From: Bradyrhizobium sp. 139
GTDB lineage: Bacteria; Pseudomonadota; Alphaproteobacteria; Rhizobiales; Xanthobacteraceae
NCBI RefSeq assembly: GCF_023074175.1
Contig: NZ_JADPKS010000158.1
Location: 34,902-98,901 of the forward strand
Direction of reading: 5' to 3'
DNA: 64,000 nt
The notes under the pieces were generated by a model. It ran no database searches. It was not told the origin of the DNA and saw nothing but the letters and a program-made list of their open reading frames with translations. Shown here in pieces: positions 36,582-44,640 of this stretch. Position numbers and translations under genes: made by a program. Position 1 is the first letter of the stretch, and each line of letters starts with the position of its first letter.

Positions 36582-37333
36582 GAAGTGCGGCCGAGTTGCA
36601 CGTCGCGTTCGACCGCGATCCATGTCGCCCGAGCGACGGCCAGCAATTTCCCGGCTTCATCATGAGCGGCGGCCTCGGCCGTGCGTTTGCGGCCGTCGCG
36701 GCCGGTTGACCAGGCCGTGATGACGCAGCGTTCGCCGGGGCGCGGCCGGACTTCGATCCGGGCCGACATTCGTCCGAGCAGGAGCGGCGTCCGGTCGAAG
36801 CTGCCGCTCTCTTGGTTGTAATTGCAGGCAAAGCCGGTGGGACAATCGAGCGCCGACCAGAGAAATTCTGGCGCGATCAAGCCGTCTTCGGCGGCCAGAT
36901 TCGAATTCGGAGCCCAACGCGCTGCGAGAACGGCGTTGTGCGCAGAACGCCCGAGCGGCCCGGCGAAAATGCGCAGGCCATCGCCTTTCGCCCTTGCCGG
37001 GCCACACACGAAACATGTCGGCAGGGGGTGCTCGTGCGGCTTGACCCGCGCCAGCAATTCGGCGGCACATGCCTCTTCGAAGCTGGCTGTCTCCAGCCGC
37101 GCAAGCTCGATACTTGCCGCCCGCCCGGTTGCGACGACACGGGAGCCATCGCGAAGCTCCCATGTGCCGTCATCCGTCGCGATCGCATCGAGCGGCTTTT
37201 CCAGCGGCGGCGGTGCGCGCAGCGTCACCTCCGCCCCGCCGGGGATGTGGCGGGCCAGCCGGCCGCAGACATAGCCGCCGTTGCCCGAGTTGGGAGGACC
37301 GCAAAAGCGTTTGTCGATGATGATCGGTGTCAT
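36578..37333 (-). CDS. Thioesterase-superfamily (hotdog) protein
   Basis: 251 residues from the ATG at 37333. MTPIIIDKRFCGPPNSGNGGYVCGRLARHIPGGAEVTLRAPPPLEKPL resembles the N-terminal part of double-hotdog proteins. A Cys pair (PTCFVCGPAR) lies in the middle, and a second hotdog-like half has DGLIAPEFLWSALDCPTGFA and RCVITAWSTGRDGRKRTAEAAAHDEAGKLLAVARATWI. It is probably an acyl-CoA-handling enzyme; substrate unknown. It is the last gene of a unit with the quinone oxidoreductase (28-base gap) and mddA. The stop lies in a palindromic repeat, so the last few residues are repeat-derived. Confidence 0.65.
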   Translation of the reverse strand: MTPIIIDKRFCGPPNSGNGGYVCGRLARHIPGGAEVTLRAPPPLEKPLDAIATDDGTWELRDGSRVVATGRAASIELARLETASFEEACAAELLARVKPHEHPLPTCFVCGPARAKGDGLRIFAGPLGRSAHNAVLAARWAPNSNLAAEDGLIAPEFLWSALDCPTGFACNYNQESGSFDRTPLLLGRMSARIEVRPRPGERCVITAWSTGRDGRKRTAEAAAHDEAGKLLAVARATWIAVERDVQLGRTS

Positions 37334-37361
37334 CGGTTTTGTTCTCTCTTCCCGGTGCACT

Positions 37362-38339
37362 TTATCTGATCTTGAGGACAATTCGCCCCTGAACCGTTCG
37401 GTTGGCTACGGCGCGCATGGCATCTCCGGCCTCCTCCAAAGGGAGGACGCGATCGATGTGCGGACGGATTTTTCCGCCGGCCAGCAATTGCATCAGCGTC
37501 GCGTTCATACGCGCGGCATCGGCGGAAAATTTCTCCGTCCAGGCGCCGGCGAAGACACCGAGGATGGAATAGTTCTTCAGCAGCGGCAGGTTCATCGGAA
37601 TCTGTGGAATCTCGCCGCTGGTGAAGCCGATCGGCATCAGCCGTCCGCCCCACCTCATCGACCGGGCCATCTGCTCGAAGATCGCGCCGCCGATATTGTC
37701 GAAGCCGATGTCGATGCCTTCTCCTGATGCGATCGACTTGATACGGTTGCGCAGATCTTCGCTGCGATAATTGATGATTTCGCTGGCGCCGTACTCGCGC
37801 ACCAGGGCTGCCCTGTCATCGGAGCCGACACCGGCGACGACACACAGGCCCAGATGGCGGCCGAGATCGACGGTGGCAAGGCCAACTCCGCCGGCGGCGC
37901 CGGTGACGAACAGGGTTTCGCCGCGTTGCGCCCGTGCCCGCTCGACCAGCGCATAACAGGCCGTGCCGTAATTGTGCAGGACCGTCGCCGCGGGTTCGAA
38001 GGCGACGCTATCGGGCAGCCGTACGCTTTTCGATTCCTTGGCAGTCATCCGTTCGGCGTAGCCGCCGATCCAGCTGCTGCACGCCACGCGATCGCCGGGC
38101 GCGAATGCCTTGACCTTGTCCCCAACCGCGACAACGACACCGGATGCTTCCGTGCCGGGCACGAAGGGCGTCGGCGGCCGCATCTGGTAGAGCCCCGACA
38201 CCAGCAACTGGTCCATGAAGCTGACTGAGGCCGCATGGACGTCGATGAGAATCTCGTCGCCGGCGGGCTTGGGCGGTTCGATCTCGCTTACGCGCAGGTC
38301 CGCAGGGCCCGTGAACGAACTGCACAGAACTGCTCTCAT
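37362..38339 (-). CDS. NADPH:quinone oxidoreductase (zinc-independent MDR family)
   Basis: 325 residues. GroES-like N-terminal part (MRAVLCSSFTGPADLRVSEIEPPKPAGDEILIDVHAASVSFMDQLLVSG, with PGTEASGVVVAVG) and Rossmann domain with VTGAAGGVGLATVDLGRHLG (about residues 145-165). It lacks the Cys/His set that binds catalytic zinc in alcohol dehydrogenases. It reduces quinones or enals with NADPH. Its start overlaps the mddA stop by four bases (ATGA), so the two are translationally coupled. Confidence 0.9.
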   Translation of the reverse strand: MRAVLCSSFTGPADLRVSEIEPPKPAGDEILIDVHAASVSFMDQLLVSGLYQMRPPTPFVPGTEASGVVVAVGDKVKAFAPGDRVACSSWIGGYAERMTAKESKSVRLPDSVAFEPAATVLHNYGTACYALVERARAQRGETLFVTGAAGGVGLATVDLGRHLGLCVVAGVGSDDRAALVREYGASEIINYRSEDLRNRIKSIASGEGIDIGFDNIGGAIFEQMARSMRWGGRLMPIGFTSGEIPQIPMNLPLLKNYSILGVFAGAWTEKFSADAARMNATLMQLLAGGKIRPHIDRVLPLEEAGDAMRAVANRTVQGRIVLKIR

Positions 38340-39115
38340 CGGGGCACTCCAACAGGCCGAGGCGGCTCGAGATCTTCCGTACGGCGGTGACCGAAAATGC
38401 GCGGCACCAGCATGGGAACGCGGCGGCGATATTGCTGGTAGGTCGCGCCGAACTCGGTGACCAGATCCCGTTCCTCGAACTGCAGGGCGACCAGGATGTA
38501 GGCCGTGTTCGCGACCGCGAACAGCAGATGGCCGGCGGTCATCTCGGGCGTGGCCCAGAAGGCGAGCAGAAAGCCCAGCATGAGCGGATGCCGCACGATC
38601 TTGTAAAGCAGCGGCGTCCTGAAGGATTGACCTGGCATCTCGGCCCCGCGCAACGCGAAGAAGGCCTGACGCAGGCCGAACAGATCGAAATGATCGATCA
38701 TGTAGGTCGAGGCCAGCACGATCAGCCAGCCGAGCCAATGCACGCCGGTCAGCACCCAGGCTGCAATTCCGCTCGCCTGCCAGACCGGCGTCGGGATCGG
38801 GCGCCACTGCCAGAACAGCAGCAGCAGGATCAGGCTGGAGAGCAGCACGTAGGTGCTGCGCTGGCAGGCCACGGGAAGGAATTTGGTCCACCATCGTTTG
38901 AAGGCCGGGCGCGCCATGACGCTGTGCTGGATTGCAAACAGGCCGAGCAGCAGCAGGTCGACGACGATGGCCTCGCTCAAATTCGTGTGGCTGCCGACGT
39001 CAATCGACTTCGGCACGACATAATTGCCGACGAAACCGAGCGCGTAGAGGAATGAAGCCGTGAATACGCCGTAGCTCACGATGGCGTAGAGCGGGATTGC
39101 GAGGCGCGCGACCAT
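38336..39115 (-). CDS. mddA: Methanethiol S-methyltransferase (MddA-like) membrane protein
   Basis: 259 residues with five or six transmembrane helices. It matches the MddA/isoprenylcysteine-methyltransferase-like layout: LLGLFAIQHSVMARPAFKRWWTKFLP, STYVLLSSLILLLLFWQW, DLFGLRQAFFALRG, KIVRHPLMLGFLLAFWATPEM and a cytosolic EERDLVTEFGATYQQYRRRVPMLVP. MddA proteins methylate methanethiol with S-adenosylmethionine to give dimethyl sulfide; relatives in Bradyrhizobium are known. It is first in a three-gene operon and divergent from a SARP-hydrolase fusion gene that is the likely regulator. Confidence 0.85.
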   Translation of the reverse strand: MVARLAIPLYAIVSYGVFTASFLYALGFVGNYVVPKSIDVGSHTNLSEAIVVDLLLLGLFAIQHSVMARPAFKRWWTKFLPVACQRSTYVLLSSLILLLLFWQWRPIPTPVWQASGIAAWVLTGVHWLGWLIVLASTYMIDHFDLFGLRQAFFALRGAEMPGQSFRTPLLYKIVRHPLMLGFLLAFWATPEMTAGHLLFAVANTAYILVALQFEERDLVTEFGATYQQYRRRVPMLVPRIFGHRRTEDLEPPRPVGVPR

Positions 39116-39166
39116 GGTTTTTCCTATTGTGCCTGATGCAGCGGTGCCGCATGCAGGAGCCTGAAT

Positions 39167-39182
39167 CGCTCGCTGGCGAGCG
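39167..39182. promoter_or_regulatory. Inverted repeat in the mddA/SARP divergent region
   Basis: CGCTCGC, TG, GCGAGCG: seven-base arms around two bases. It lies in the 148-base gap between the two divergent start codons (39115 and 39264). It is a candidate operator for the SARP-type regulator, or an RNA hairpin in the mddA leader. I have no further evidence. Confidence 0.3.
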
Positions 39183-39263
39183 GGCTCGATCTGCCCCGAC
39201 CGTTAGCGCTGGACCGTCCCCTGTGCGTCCCCCGGGGGCGCCGGCCGGGGAGAGAGGATTTTC

Positions 39264-40811
39264 ATGACGGCTTTCTCGCTCGGGACGTTCGGGTTCCCGG
39301 AGGTCCATGCCAACGGCCGCCCGATCAAGCTGAACCTGCGCAAGGGTCTTGCGCTGCTGGTCTATCTCGCGGAAACCAAGAGCGCGGTCGCGCGGGACGT
39401 CATGGCCACGCTGCTGTGGCCCGAGACCGACCGCGAGACCGGCCTTGCGCGACTGCGGCGCCTGCTTCACCGCGTTGAGCTCACACTCGGCCAGCCGGTG
39501 TTCGAGACCGACCGAACCAGCATGCGATGGTCTTCAGAGGTCGAACTGGAGATCGACACGCATCTGTTCGAGAGCGCCTGCGACCGCGGTGCCTTCGAAG
39601 AAGCCTGCCTGATTTATCGGGGTGACTTCCTGGCGGGCTTCGCTCCGGACGACTGTCCCGAATTCGACGATTGGGCGTTCTTTCGCCGGGAGGCGCTGCG
39701 GGGACGGCTCGTGAACGCGTTGGAGCGCCTCGTGCAGGACAAGAATGCCGCCGGCGATCATTTTGCAGCGACCGCGCATGCGGGACGTCTGGTCGAGCTC
39801 GATCCGCTCAGCGAATTGTATGGCCGGCACCTGATCCGTAGCCTGCTGCTGGCCGGAGACCGAAGCGCGGCGGAGCGGCACTACGCGGCGCTGATGCAGC
39901 GGCTGCGCGATGAGCTTGGCGTCGCGCCGGAAGCCGAGACCAAGGCGCTCATGACTCCTGCGGCGGCGCTCCTGCGCGATGCCGTTCCGGCGACGCGCTA
40001 TGTGAAGGGCGTCGGCGTGCATCTCGCCTATCAGACCTATGGAAGCGGCGCGCTCGATATCCTGGTCATGCCCGGCTTCGTCTCGCATGTGGAGCGCGCC
40101 TGGGAGCATCCGGCGAGCCGCACGTTTCTGACGTCATTGATGAAGCTTGGGCGACTGATTGTTTTCGATCGTCGCGGGATCGGGCTGTCCGACCGGGTCG
40201 GATCAGCCCCTGGTATCGATGTTACCGCGGAGGATATCGGCACCGTGCTGCGGGCGGCGGACTCGCGCCGCGTCGTGCTGTTCGGCGCATCCGAATGCGG
40301 GCCGGCCTGCATCAAGTTTGTGGTCGATGAGCCGCGCCGCGTGGCCGGGCTCATCCTGTTCGGCGCGTTGGCCAAGGGCTGTTGGTCACAGGACTATCCG
40401 CACGCCTTGCGCGCCAGCCAGTATGACGCCTGGAGCCGCCAGCTCATCGCCCAATGGGGCGGTCCGGCCGGGATCGAGACCTTCGCACCGAGCCTTGCTG
40501 GTGATCCCCAGGCACGCGCCTGGTGGGCGGGATTATTGCGTGCGGCGTCCAGTCCCGGCGGCATCTCGGCCGTGCTCGAGGCATTTCGCGATGCCGACGT
40601 GCGACACCTTCTGGCGCACATCGCCATGCCGACGCTGGTGCTGCACCGGCGGGACGACAACGCCGTGAGGATCGCGGCCGGGCGTGACATGGCGAGCCGG
40701 ATCAGCGGCGCGGAGTTCGTCGAGCTCGACGGCAGTGATCACTGGTTTTTTGCGGGCGATCAGCAGCCGGTGCTGGAGGCGATCAAGGGATTTATGAAAC
40801 GGATCTTGTAG
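39264..40811 (+). CDS. SARP/BTAD transcriptional activator fused to an alpha/beta-hydrolase
   Basis: 515 residues. Residues 1-95 form an OmpR/SARP-type winged helix (SLGTFGFPEVHANGRPIKLNLRKGLALLVYLAE, then RRLLHRVELTLGQPVFETDRT). Residues 100-235 form the bacterial transcriptional activation domain (FESACDRGAFEEACLIYRGDFLAGFAPDDCPEFDDWAFFRREALRGRL and HLIRSLLLAGDRSAAERHYAALMQRLRDELGVAPEAET). Residues 250-515 form an alpha/beta-hydrolase with Ser in GASECGP (about 343), Asp in HRRDD (about 465) and His in DGSDHW (about 493), so the triad looks complete. It is divergent from the mddA operon, and the hydrolase part probably senses or cleaves a ligand. The stop lies in a palindromic repeat. Confidence 0.9.
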   Translation: MTAFSLGTFGFPEVHANGRPIKLNLRKGLALLVYLAETKSAVARDVMATLLWPETDRETGLARLRRLLHRVELTLGQPVFETDRTSMRWSSEVELEIDTHLFESACDRGAFEEACLIYRGDFLAGFAPDDCPEFDDWAFFRREALRGRLVNALERLVQDKNAAGDHFAATAHAGRLVELDPLSELYGRHLIRSLLLAGDRSAAERHYAALMQRLRDELGVAPEAETKALMTPAAALLRDAVPATRYVKGVGVHLAYQTYGSGALDILVMPGFVSHVERAWEHPASRTFLTSLMKLGRLIVFDRRGIGLSDRVGSAPGIDVTAEDIGTVLRAADSRRVVLFGASECGPACIKFVVDEPRRVAGLILFGALAKGCWSQDYPHALRASQYDAWSRQLIAQWGGPAGIETFAPSLAGDPQARAWWAGLLRAASSPGGISAVLEAFRDADVRHLLAHIAMPTLVLHRRDDNAVRIAAGRDMASRISGAEFVELDGSDHWFFAGDQQPVLEAIKGFMKRIL

Positions 40812-40899
40812 GGTGGGCAAAGCGAAGCGTGCCCACCATCTTCAAGCGTTCCGAGACAGAAGTGGTGGGCACGGCGCTTTGCGCCTTTGCCCACCCTAC
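40808..40899. repeat. GTAGGGTGGGC palindromic repeat, copy 3
   Basis: GTAGGGTGGGCAAAGCG at the left and CTTTGCCCACCCTAC at the right, with GTGCCCACCA and TGGTGGGCAC inside, as in the copy at 25307-25395. The TAG stop of the SARP fusion gene (40809-40811) is part of its left end. Confidence 0.85.
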
Positions 40900-40916
40900 G
40901 AGGCCCGCGTACAACC

Positions 40917-41597
40917 TCACACCGCTTCGAGCTGATCTGCTGCGCGCTTCTTCTTCGCTTTCCACTGTCCGAGCAGGGGGCCTGCAGTCAGCGCCGCCGT
41001 ATCCGCCACGCCCGGGTCGCGCGAGATCATCGCGGCGACGATGGCGCCGTCGATGATGAGGCCGAGCTGGTGCGCGAGCACGACGGGCTCGTTCGATCCG
41101 AGCTCGCCGGCGAGCTTCTCGATGTGGCCGAGCACGATCTTCTTGTGCTTCAGCGCGATGTTGCGGAACTGCTTGGCGTCCTTGTCGTGCTCGCCGACTG
41201 CGTTGATGAAGGGACAGCCGTAGAAGCGCTCTTCGCCGAACCAGCTCTTCAGCGCCGGAAAGATGCGCGTGAGTTTGGCTTGCGCGTCGCCGCCGCCATC
41301 TTCCATGGCGCCGATGAACCATTCGCGCCACTGCCTGCCTTCGCTCTCCAGCACCGCGTTGACGAGATTGGTCTTGGAGCCGAACAATTTATAGAGCGTG
41401 GTCTTTGCGGTGCCGGCCTCCTCGATGATCGCATCGATGCCGGTGGCGTTGATTCCAAACTTGCAGAACAGATGCGTCGCGGCGCTCAGCAGACGTCCGC
41501 GCGCGGATTCGTCTTCGCCGGCAACGGCGTGGAGCGAATGGGAGTTCTTCCTTGACGTCTTGTTCAGTGAGGACTTGTTCATTGAAGGCCTGGCCAT
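40917..41597 (-). CDS. TetR-family transcriptional regulator
   Basis: 226 residues if started at 41597; the ATG at 41582 (MNKSSLNK) is an equally possible start. HTH: ARGRLLSAATHLFCKFGINATGIDAIIEEAGTAKTTLYKLFGSKTNLVNAVL (about residues 32-83). The effector domain has AMEDGGGDAQAKLTRIFPALKSWFGEERFYGCPFINAVGEH. It is divergent from the osmC-like gene, with a palindrome typical of TetR operators in between (41797-41806). It probably represses osmC and itself in response to an electrophile or peroxide, by inference from the partner. Confidence 0.85.
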   Translation of the reverse strand: MARPSMNKSSLNKTSRKNSHSLHAVAGEDESARGRLLSAATHLFCKFGINATGIDAIIEEAGTAKTTLYKLFGSKTNLVNAVLESEGRQWREWFIGAMEDGGGDAQAKLTRIFPALKSWFGEERFYGCPFINAVGEHDKDAKQFRNIALKHKKIVLGHIEKLAGELGSNEPVVLAHQLGLIIDGAIVAAMISRDPGVADTAALTAGPLLGQWKAKKKRAADQLEAV

Positions 41598-41771
41598 GAG
41601 TCCAACTTACCCGCAGCCGCGCCGCATCAGCAAGCCGCATCTGTTCGGCGCTGAAAAGATTCGCAAGACAAAGCTCATCTGCATCGCCTTTGAGCAAAGG
41701 TCGGCTGATCAATCCGCAGGCAGGGCTCGCTAAGCGGCTCCAATGCCTTGCGTTTTGTTTTTGGCCGGGTC

Positions 41772-41787
41772 TGGCACGGTCCATGCA
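41772..41787 (+). promoter_or_regulatory. Candidate sigma54 (-24/-12) promoter of the osmC-like gene
   Basis: TGGCACGGTCCATGCA matches the RpoN consensus TGGCAC-N5-TTGCA except for one base, with GG and GC separated by ten bases as required. The predicted start of transcription is near 41798, inside the TetR-type palindrome and about 45 bases before the start codon. I see no activator binding site, so this remains a candidate. Confidence 0.4.
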
Positions 41788-41796
41788 AGAAAACAG

Positions 41797-41806
41797 ACCG
41801 TTCGGT
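41797..41806. promoter_or_regulatory. Candidate TetR operator between the tetR and osmC genes
   Basis: ACCG, TT, CGGT, with AG and AT flanks that extend the symmetry weakly. Short sites built on GACCGNNCGGTC are usual for TetR-family repressors such as NemR. It lies 37 bases before the osmC-like start codon. Confidence 0.45.
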
Positions 41807-41842
41807 ATCCTGCCGTTTTCCACGGCTGCCAGGGAGAAAATG

Positions 41843-42385
41843 ATGACTGCCGTCGTTCAAAAAACAGTGCTGACGGGCTGCCTCGCGCCCATCGACAAGA
41901 ATGGGCTCGAGCAACTGATCGCGAGCGGCAAGGCCAATCCGAAGATCATCAAGACCTTGAAGTGCAAGACGGTCGCGGAAGGAAAATTCCGCCACGCCAA
42001 CTACATCCGCAATTTGCCGCCCTATATCGTCGACGAGCCGCCGGGGCTCCTGGGCGACGACACCGCGCCAAATCCGTCGGAGGCCTCGCTCGCCGCGCTC
42101 GGCTCATGTCTCGCCGTCGGCCTGCACGCCAACGCCGTGCACCGCGGCTGGATCGTCAACAAGCTCGAGCTCGAGCTCGAAGGCGATCTCAACATCACCG
42201 CAGTCTGGGGCACCGGCGATGTCTCTGACAAGCCGGTTGGATTTACGGACGTCCGCGTCAAGGTCGACATGGAATGCGAGGGCATCTCGCAGGACGAGAT
42301 CAACGCGCTGGTCGCCCATGTGAAGCAATGGTCGCCGGTCGCCAACACCTTCACCCGACCGGTCAATCTCGAGGTCGGCATCTAG
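41843..42385 (+). CDS. OsmC-family protein (peroxide reductase-like)
   Basis: 180 residues. The OsmC fold shows ANPKIIKTLKCKTVAEGKFRHANYIRNLPPYIVDEPPGLLGDDTAPNPSEASLAALGSCLAVGLHANAVHRG, with a likely redox Cys in LGSCLAVG and a second conserved-type Cys in DMECEGISQDE. Members reduce organic hydroperoxides or handle sulfur compounds; the specific substrate is uncertain. AGGGAG lies six bases before the ATG at 41843; an ATG at 41840 is adjacent. The acyl-CoA dehydrogenase gene follows 36 bases later, so the two may be co-transcribed. Confidence 0.85.
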   Translation: MTAVVQKTVLTGCLAPIDKNGLEQLIASGKANPKIIKTLKCKTVAEGKFRHANYIRNLPPYIVDEPPGLLGDDTAPNPSEASLAALGSCLAVGLHANAVHRGWIVNKLELELEGDLNITAVWGTGDVSDKPVGFTDVRVKVDMECEGISQDEINALVAHVKQWSPVANTFTRPVNLEVGI

Positions 42386-42421
42386 CGGTCGGCGGCAGTG
42401 GAAAAGGTGCGGGAGACGATC

Positions 42422-43597
42422 ATGGGTTCACTGGCTTTATCACGGGCCGAAGTTTTGGATCAGCCCGCACCATCCATCGCCGGCGAGGTGGCGCGGATCG
42501 CGCGCGAACAGCTCGCGCCGCTCGCCGCAGGCATCGACGACGGTTCGGTCTATCCGGCCGAGGTGCTGCGCCGCTTCGGCGAGGTCGGCGCCTGGGGCAG
42601 TCACATGGCCCACGAAGGTCCCGCCGATCTGCGCTGCGCCATCCAGGCGATGGCGGCGATCGGCGAGGTCTGCGGCGCCACGGCGTTCATGGCCTGGTGC
42701 CAGAACACGCTGGTCTGGTACGCGGCGAACTCGACCAACATGAAGCTGGCAAAACGCTTCGGCGACGGCTTTTCGACCGGCCGGCTGCTCGGCGGCACCG
42801 GGCTCTCCAACCCAATGAAGAGCTTTTTCGGGATCGAGAGGCTCAAGCTGAAAGGACGCAAGGTCGAGGGCGGCTACATCGTGCGCGGCGCGCTGCCCTG
42901 GGTCTCCAATCTCGGCGCCGACCATTATTTCGGCACCATCTTCGAGCGCGAGGAGGAGCCGGGCATCGTAACGGACGAGCCCGGCATTGTAAGGGACGAG
43001 CCCGGCATCGTAAGGGACGAGCCCGGCACCGTGATGTTCCTGGCCGACTGCTCCGATCCCGCGATCACGCTGACGCCGTGCAAGCCGTTCCTCGCCATGG
43101 ACGGCACCGGCACCTATGGCGTGCAGTTTCGCGACGTCTTCGTGCCGGATGAGCTGATCCTCGCCGATCCCGCGGGGCCTTTTGTGAAGAAGATCCGCGC
43201 CGGCTTCATCCTGCTCCAGGCCGGCATGGCGCTCGGCGTCATCAGGGACTGCATCAACATCATGGACGAGGTCGGTGGCCCCCTCGGCCACATCAACCGC
43301 TATCTGCCGCAGCAGCCGGTGCATCTCCGCGATCTCGCCGCGGAGCTGGAGACGGAGACGATGGCGCTGGCGCGCGATCCCTACAATCAAGAGGAGACCT
43401 ACTGGCGCAAGGTGATCGCGCTGCGCTTGCGCGCCGGAGAGGCCAGCGTCGCGGCGGCGCATGCGGCGATGCTGCATTGTGGCGCGCGCGGCTATCTCAA
43501 AAGCCACCGCGTGCAGCGGCGCCTGCGCGAAGCCTATTTCGTCGCGATCGTCACGCCCGCCACCAAGCAGCTGCGCAAGATGCTCGCCGATTCCTGA
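42422..43597 (+). CDS. Acyl-CoA dehydrogenase-family flavoprotein with in-frame tandem repeat
   Basis: 391 residues. N-terminal helical domain (IAREQLAPLAAGIDDGSVYPAEVLRRFGEVGAWGSHMAHEGP), middle beta domain (GLSNPMKSFFGIERLKLKGRKVEGGYIVRGALPWVSNL) and C-terminal helical domain (FILLQAGMALGVIRDCINIMDE and HAAMLHCGARGYLKSHRVQRRLREAYFVAIVTPATKQL). The middle domain is interrupted at about residues 178-205 by four copies of a DEPGIVR-like heptapeptide, encoded by a 21-base direct repeat (42956-43030), probably a surface loop. Substrate unknown; family members oxidise acyl-CoA or desulfurise. The ATG at 42422 follows GGGAG. Confidence 0.85.
   Translation: MGSLALSRAEVLDQPAPSIAGEVARIAREQLAPLAAGIDDGSVYPAEVLRRFGEVGAWGSHMAHEGPADLRCAIQAMAAIGEVCGATAFMAWCQNTLVWYAANSTNMKLAKRFGDGFSTGRLLGGTGLSNPMKSFFGIERLKLKGRKVEGGYIVRGALPWVSNLGADHYFGTIFEREEEPGIVTDEPGIVRDEPGIVRDEPGTVMFLADCSDPAITLTPCKPFLAMDGTGTYGVQFRDVFVPDELILADPAGPFVKKIRAGFILLQAGMALGVIRDCINIMDEVGGPLGHINRYLPQQPVHLRDLAAELETETMALARDPYNQEETYWRKVIALRLRAGEASVAAAHAAMLHCGARGYLKSHRVQRRLREAYFVAIVTPATKQLRKMLADS
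42956..43030. repeat. 21-base in-frame tandem repeat inside the acyl-CoA dehydrogenase gene
   Basis: Three and a half copies of GACGAGCCCGGCATCGTAAGG (split here: GACGAGCCCGGC plus ATCGTAAGG) with few substitutions. Each adds the heptapeptide DEPGIV(R/T). The copies are nearly identical at the DNA level, indicating recent slippage or duplication. Confidence 0.9.
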
Positions 43598-43644
43598 TTT
43601 TGCGAGTCCACCCCGAAGACCCCAACCTCAACCGAGAGGCTGCC

Positions 43645-44523
43645 ATGACTGACGTCCTGATTACCGCCGTCGAACTTGCCGATCTCTTGAAGCTAGAACC
43701 GTGTGTCGTCGTCGACACCCGCAATCCCGACGCCTATGCCGCCGGGCACTTGCCCAACGCCGTCAACGTGCATGAGATTTTCACTTTTCTGGCGACCTCG
43801 ACGCCGGAGGGCATCAGCGAACTCAAGACAAAATTCGCCGACGCCTTCGGCGGCGCCGGCCTCTCCGGCATGGAAACGGCCGTCATCTACGAGCAGTCGA
43901 TGAATTCCGGCTTCGGCCAATCCTGCCGCGGCTACTATCTCCTGACCATGCTCGGCTATCCCAAGATCAAGGTGCTGCATGGCGGATTCGACGCCTGGTC
44001 GGCCGCGGGATTCCCGGTGACGAAGGATGTCCCGGCGCCGGCGAAGGCCTCGTTCGCGGTCGTGCCTGAAGCCGGCGAGATCCTGATCGATGCGAAGACC
44101 ATGTTGGGGGCCGTCGGCAAGCCCGGCATCGCCATCCTCGACGTGCGCGATGTCGACGAGTGGATCGGCGACAGCTCGTCGCCCTATGGCAGGGATTTCT
44201 GCCCGCGCAAGGGCCGCATCCCCGGCGCGGTGTGGCTGGAATGGTATCGCATGATGAAGCCGACCGCCGAGGGCCCGCGCTTCAAGTCCAAGGACGAGAT
44301 CTTGGCGGAATGCGCCACCGTTGGCATCTCGACGACCACGCCGGTCTATCTCTACTGCTTCAAGGGCGCGCGGGCCTCGAACACCTTCCTCGCGCTCAAG
44401 AACGCCGGCGTGAAGGACGTGCGGATGTATTTCGGCTCCTGGAACGAATGGTCGCGCGATCCGTCGCTGCCGATCGAGCAGGGGCTGCCGGTGGCTGCCC
44501 AGGTAACGGGCAAGGCGGCATAG
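43645..44523 (+). CDS. Two-domain rhodanese-like sulfurtransferase
   Basis: 292 residues. N-terminal rhodanese domain: ELADLLKLEPCVVVDTRNPDAYAAGHLPNAVNVHEIF, with YEQSMNSGFGQSCRGYYLLTMLGYPKIKVLHGGFDAW. C-terminal domain: IAILDVRDVDEWIGDSSSPYGRDFCPRKGRIPGAVWLEW and VYLYCFKGARASNTFLALKNAGVKDVRMYFGSWNEWSRD, where the Cys of YCFKGARAS (about residue 235) is the likely catalytic residue. It transfers sulfane sulfur, for example from thiosulfate to cyanide. It lies between the acyl-CoA dehydrogenase and the cyanate operon; a hairpin separates it from cynA. Confidence 0.85.
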   Translation: MTDVLITAVELADLLKLEPCVVVDTRNPDAYAAGHLPNAVNVHEIFTFLATSTPEGISELKTKFADAFGGAGLSGMETAVIYEQSMNSGFGQSCRGYYLLTMLGYPKIKVLHGGFDAWSAAGFPVTKDVPAPAKASFAVVPEAGEILIDAKTMLGAVGKPGIAILDVRDVDEWIGDSSSPYGRDFCPRKGRIPGAVWLEWYRMMKPTAEGPRFKSKDEILAECATVGISTTTPVYLYCFKGARASNTFLALKNAGVKDVRMYFGSWNEWSRDPSLPIEQGLPVAAQVTGKAA

Positions 44524-44539
44524 AACCTGCATGTTTCCC

Positions 44540-44572
44540 GTGGCCCGGCTGCGCAAGACGTAGCCGGGCCAC
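44540..44572 (+). terminator. Stem-loop after the rhodanese gene
   Basis: GTGGCCCGGCT, an eleven-base loop, AGCCGGGCCAC: eleven perfect pairs. Only a short T-rich tail (GGAATTTTG) follows, so termination is plausible but not certain. It lies 17 bases past the rhodanese stop and 69 bases before the cynA start. Confidence 0.6.
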
Positions 44573-44640
44573 GATGGAATTTTGACCTGACGCGGCGGAC
44601 AACGACGTCCCTCGCGCCGTGTGACAAAGGGGGCAGCAGC

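Noticed and set aside
42956..43030. Possible CRISPR-like array
   Set aside because: The repeats are directly adjacent, in frame and without spacers, so they are a coding tandem repeat.
42440..43507. Minus-strand frame opposite the acyl-CoA dehydrogenase
   Set aside because: It contains a mirrored repeat (YDAGLVPY units) only because the sense gene has the 21-base repeat; no other support.
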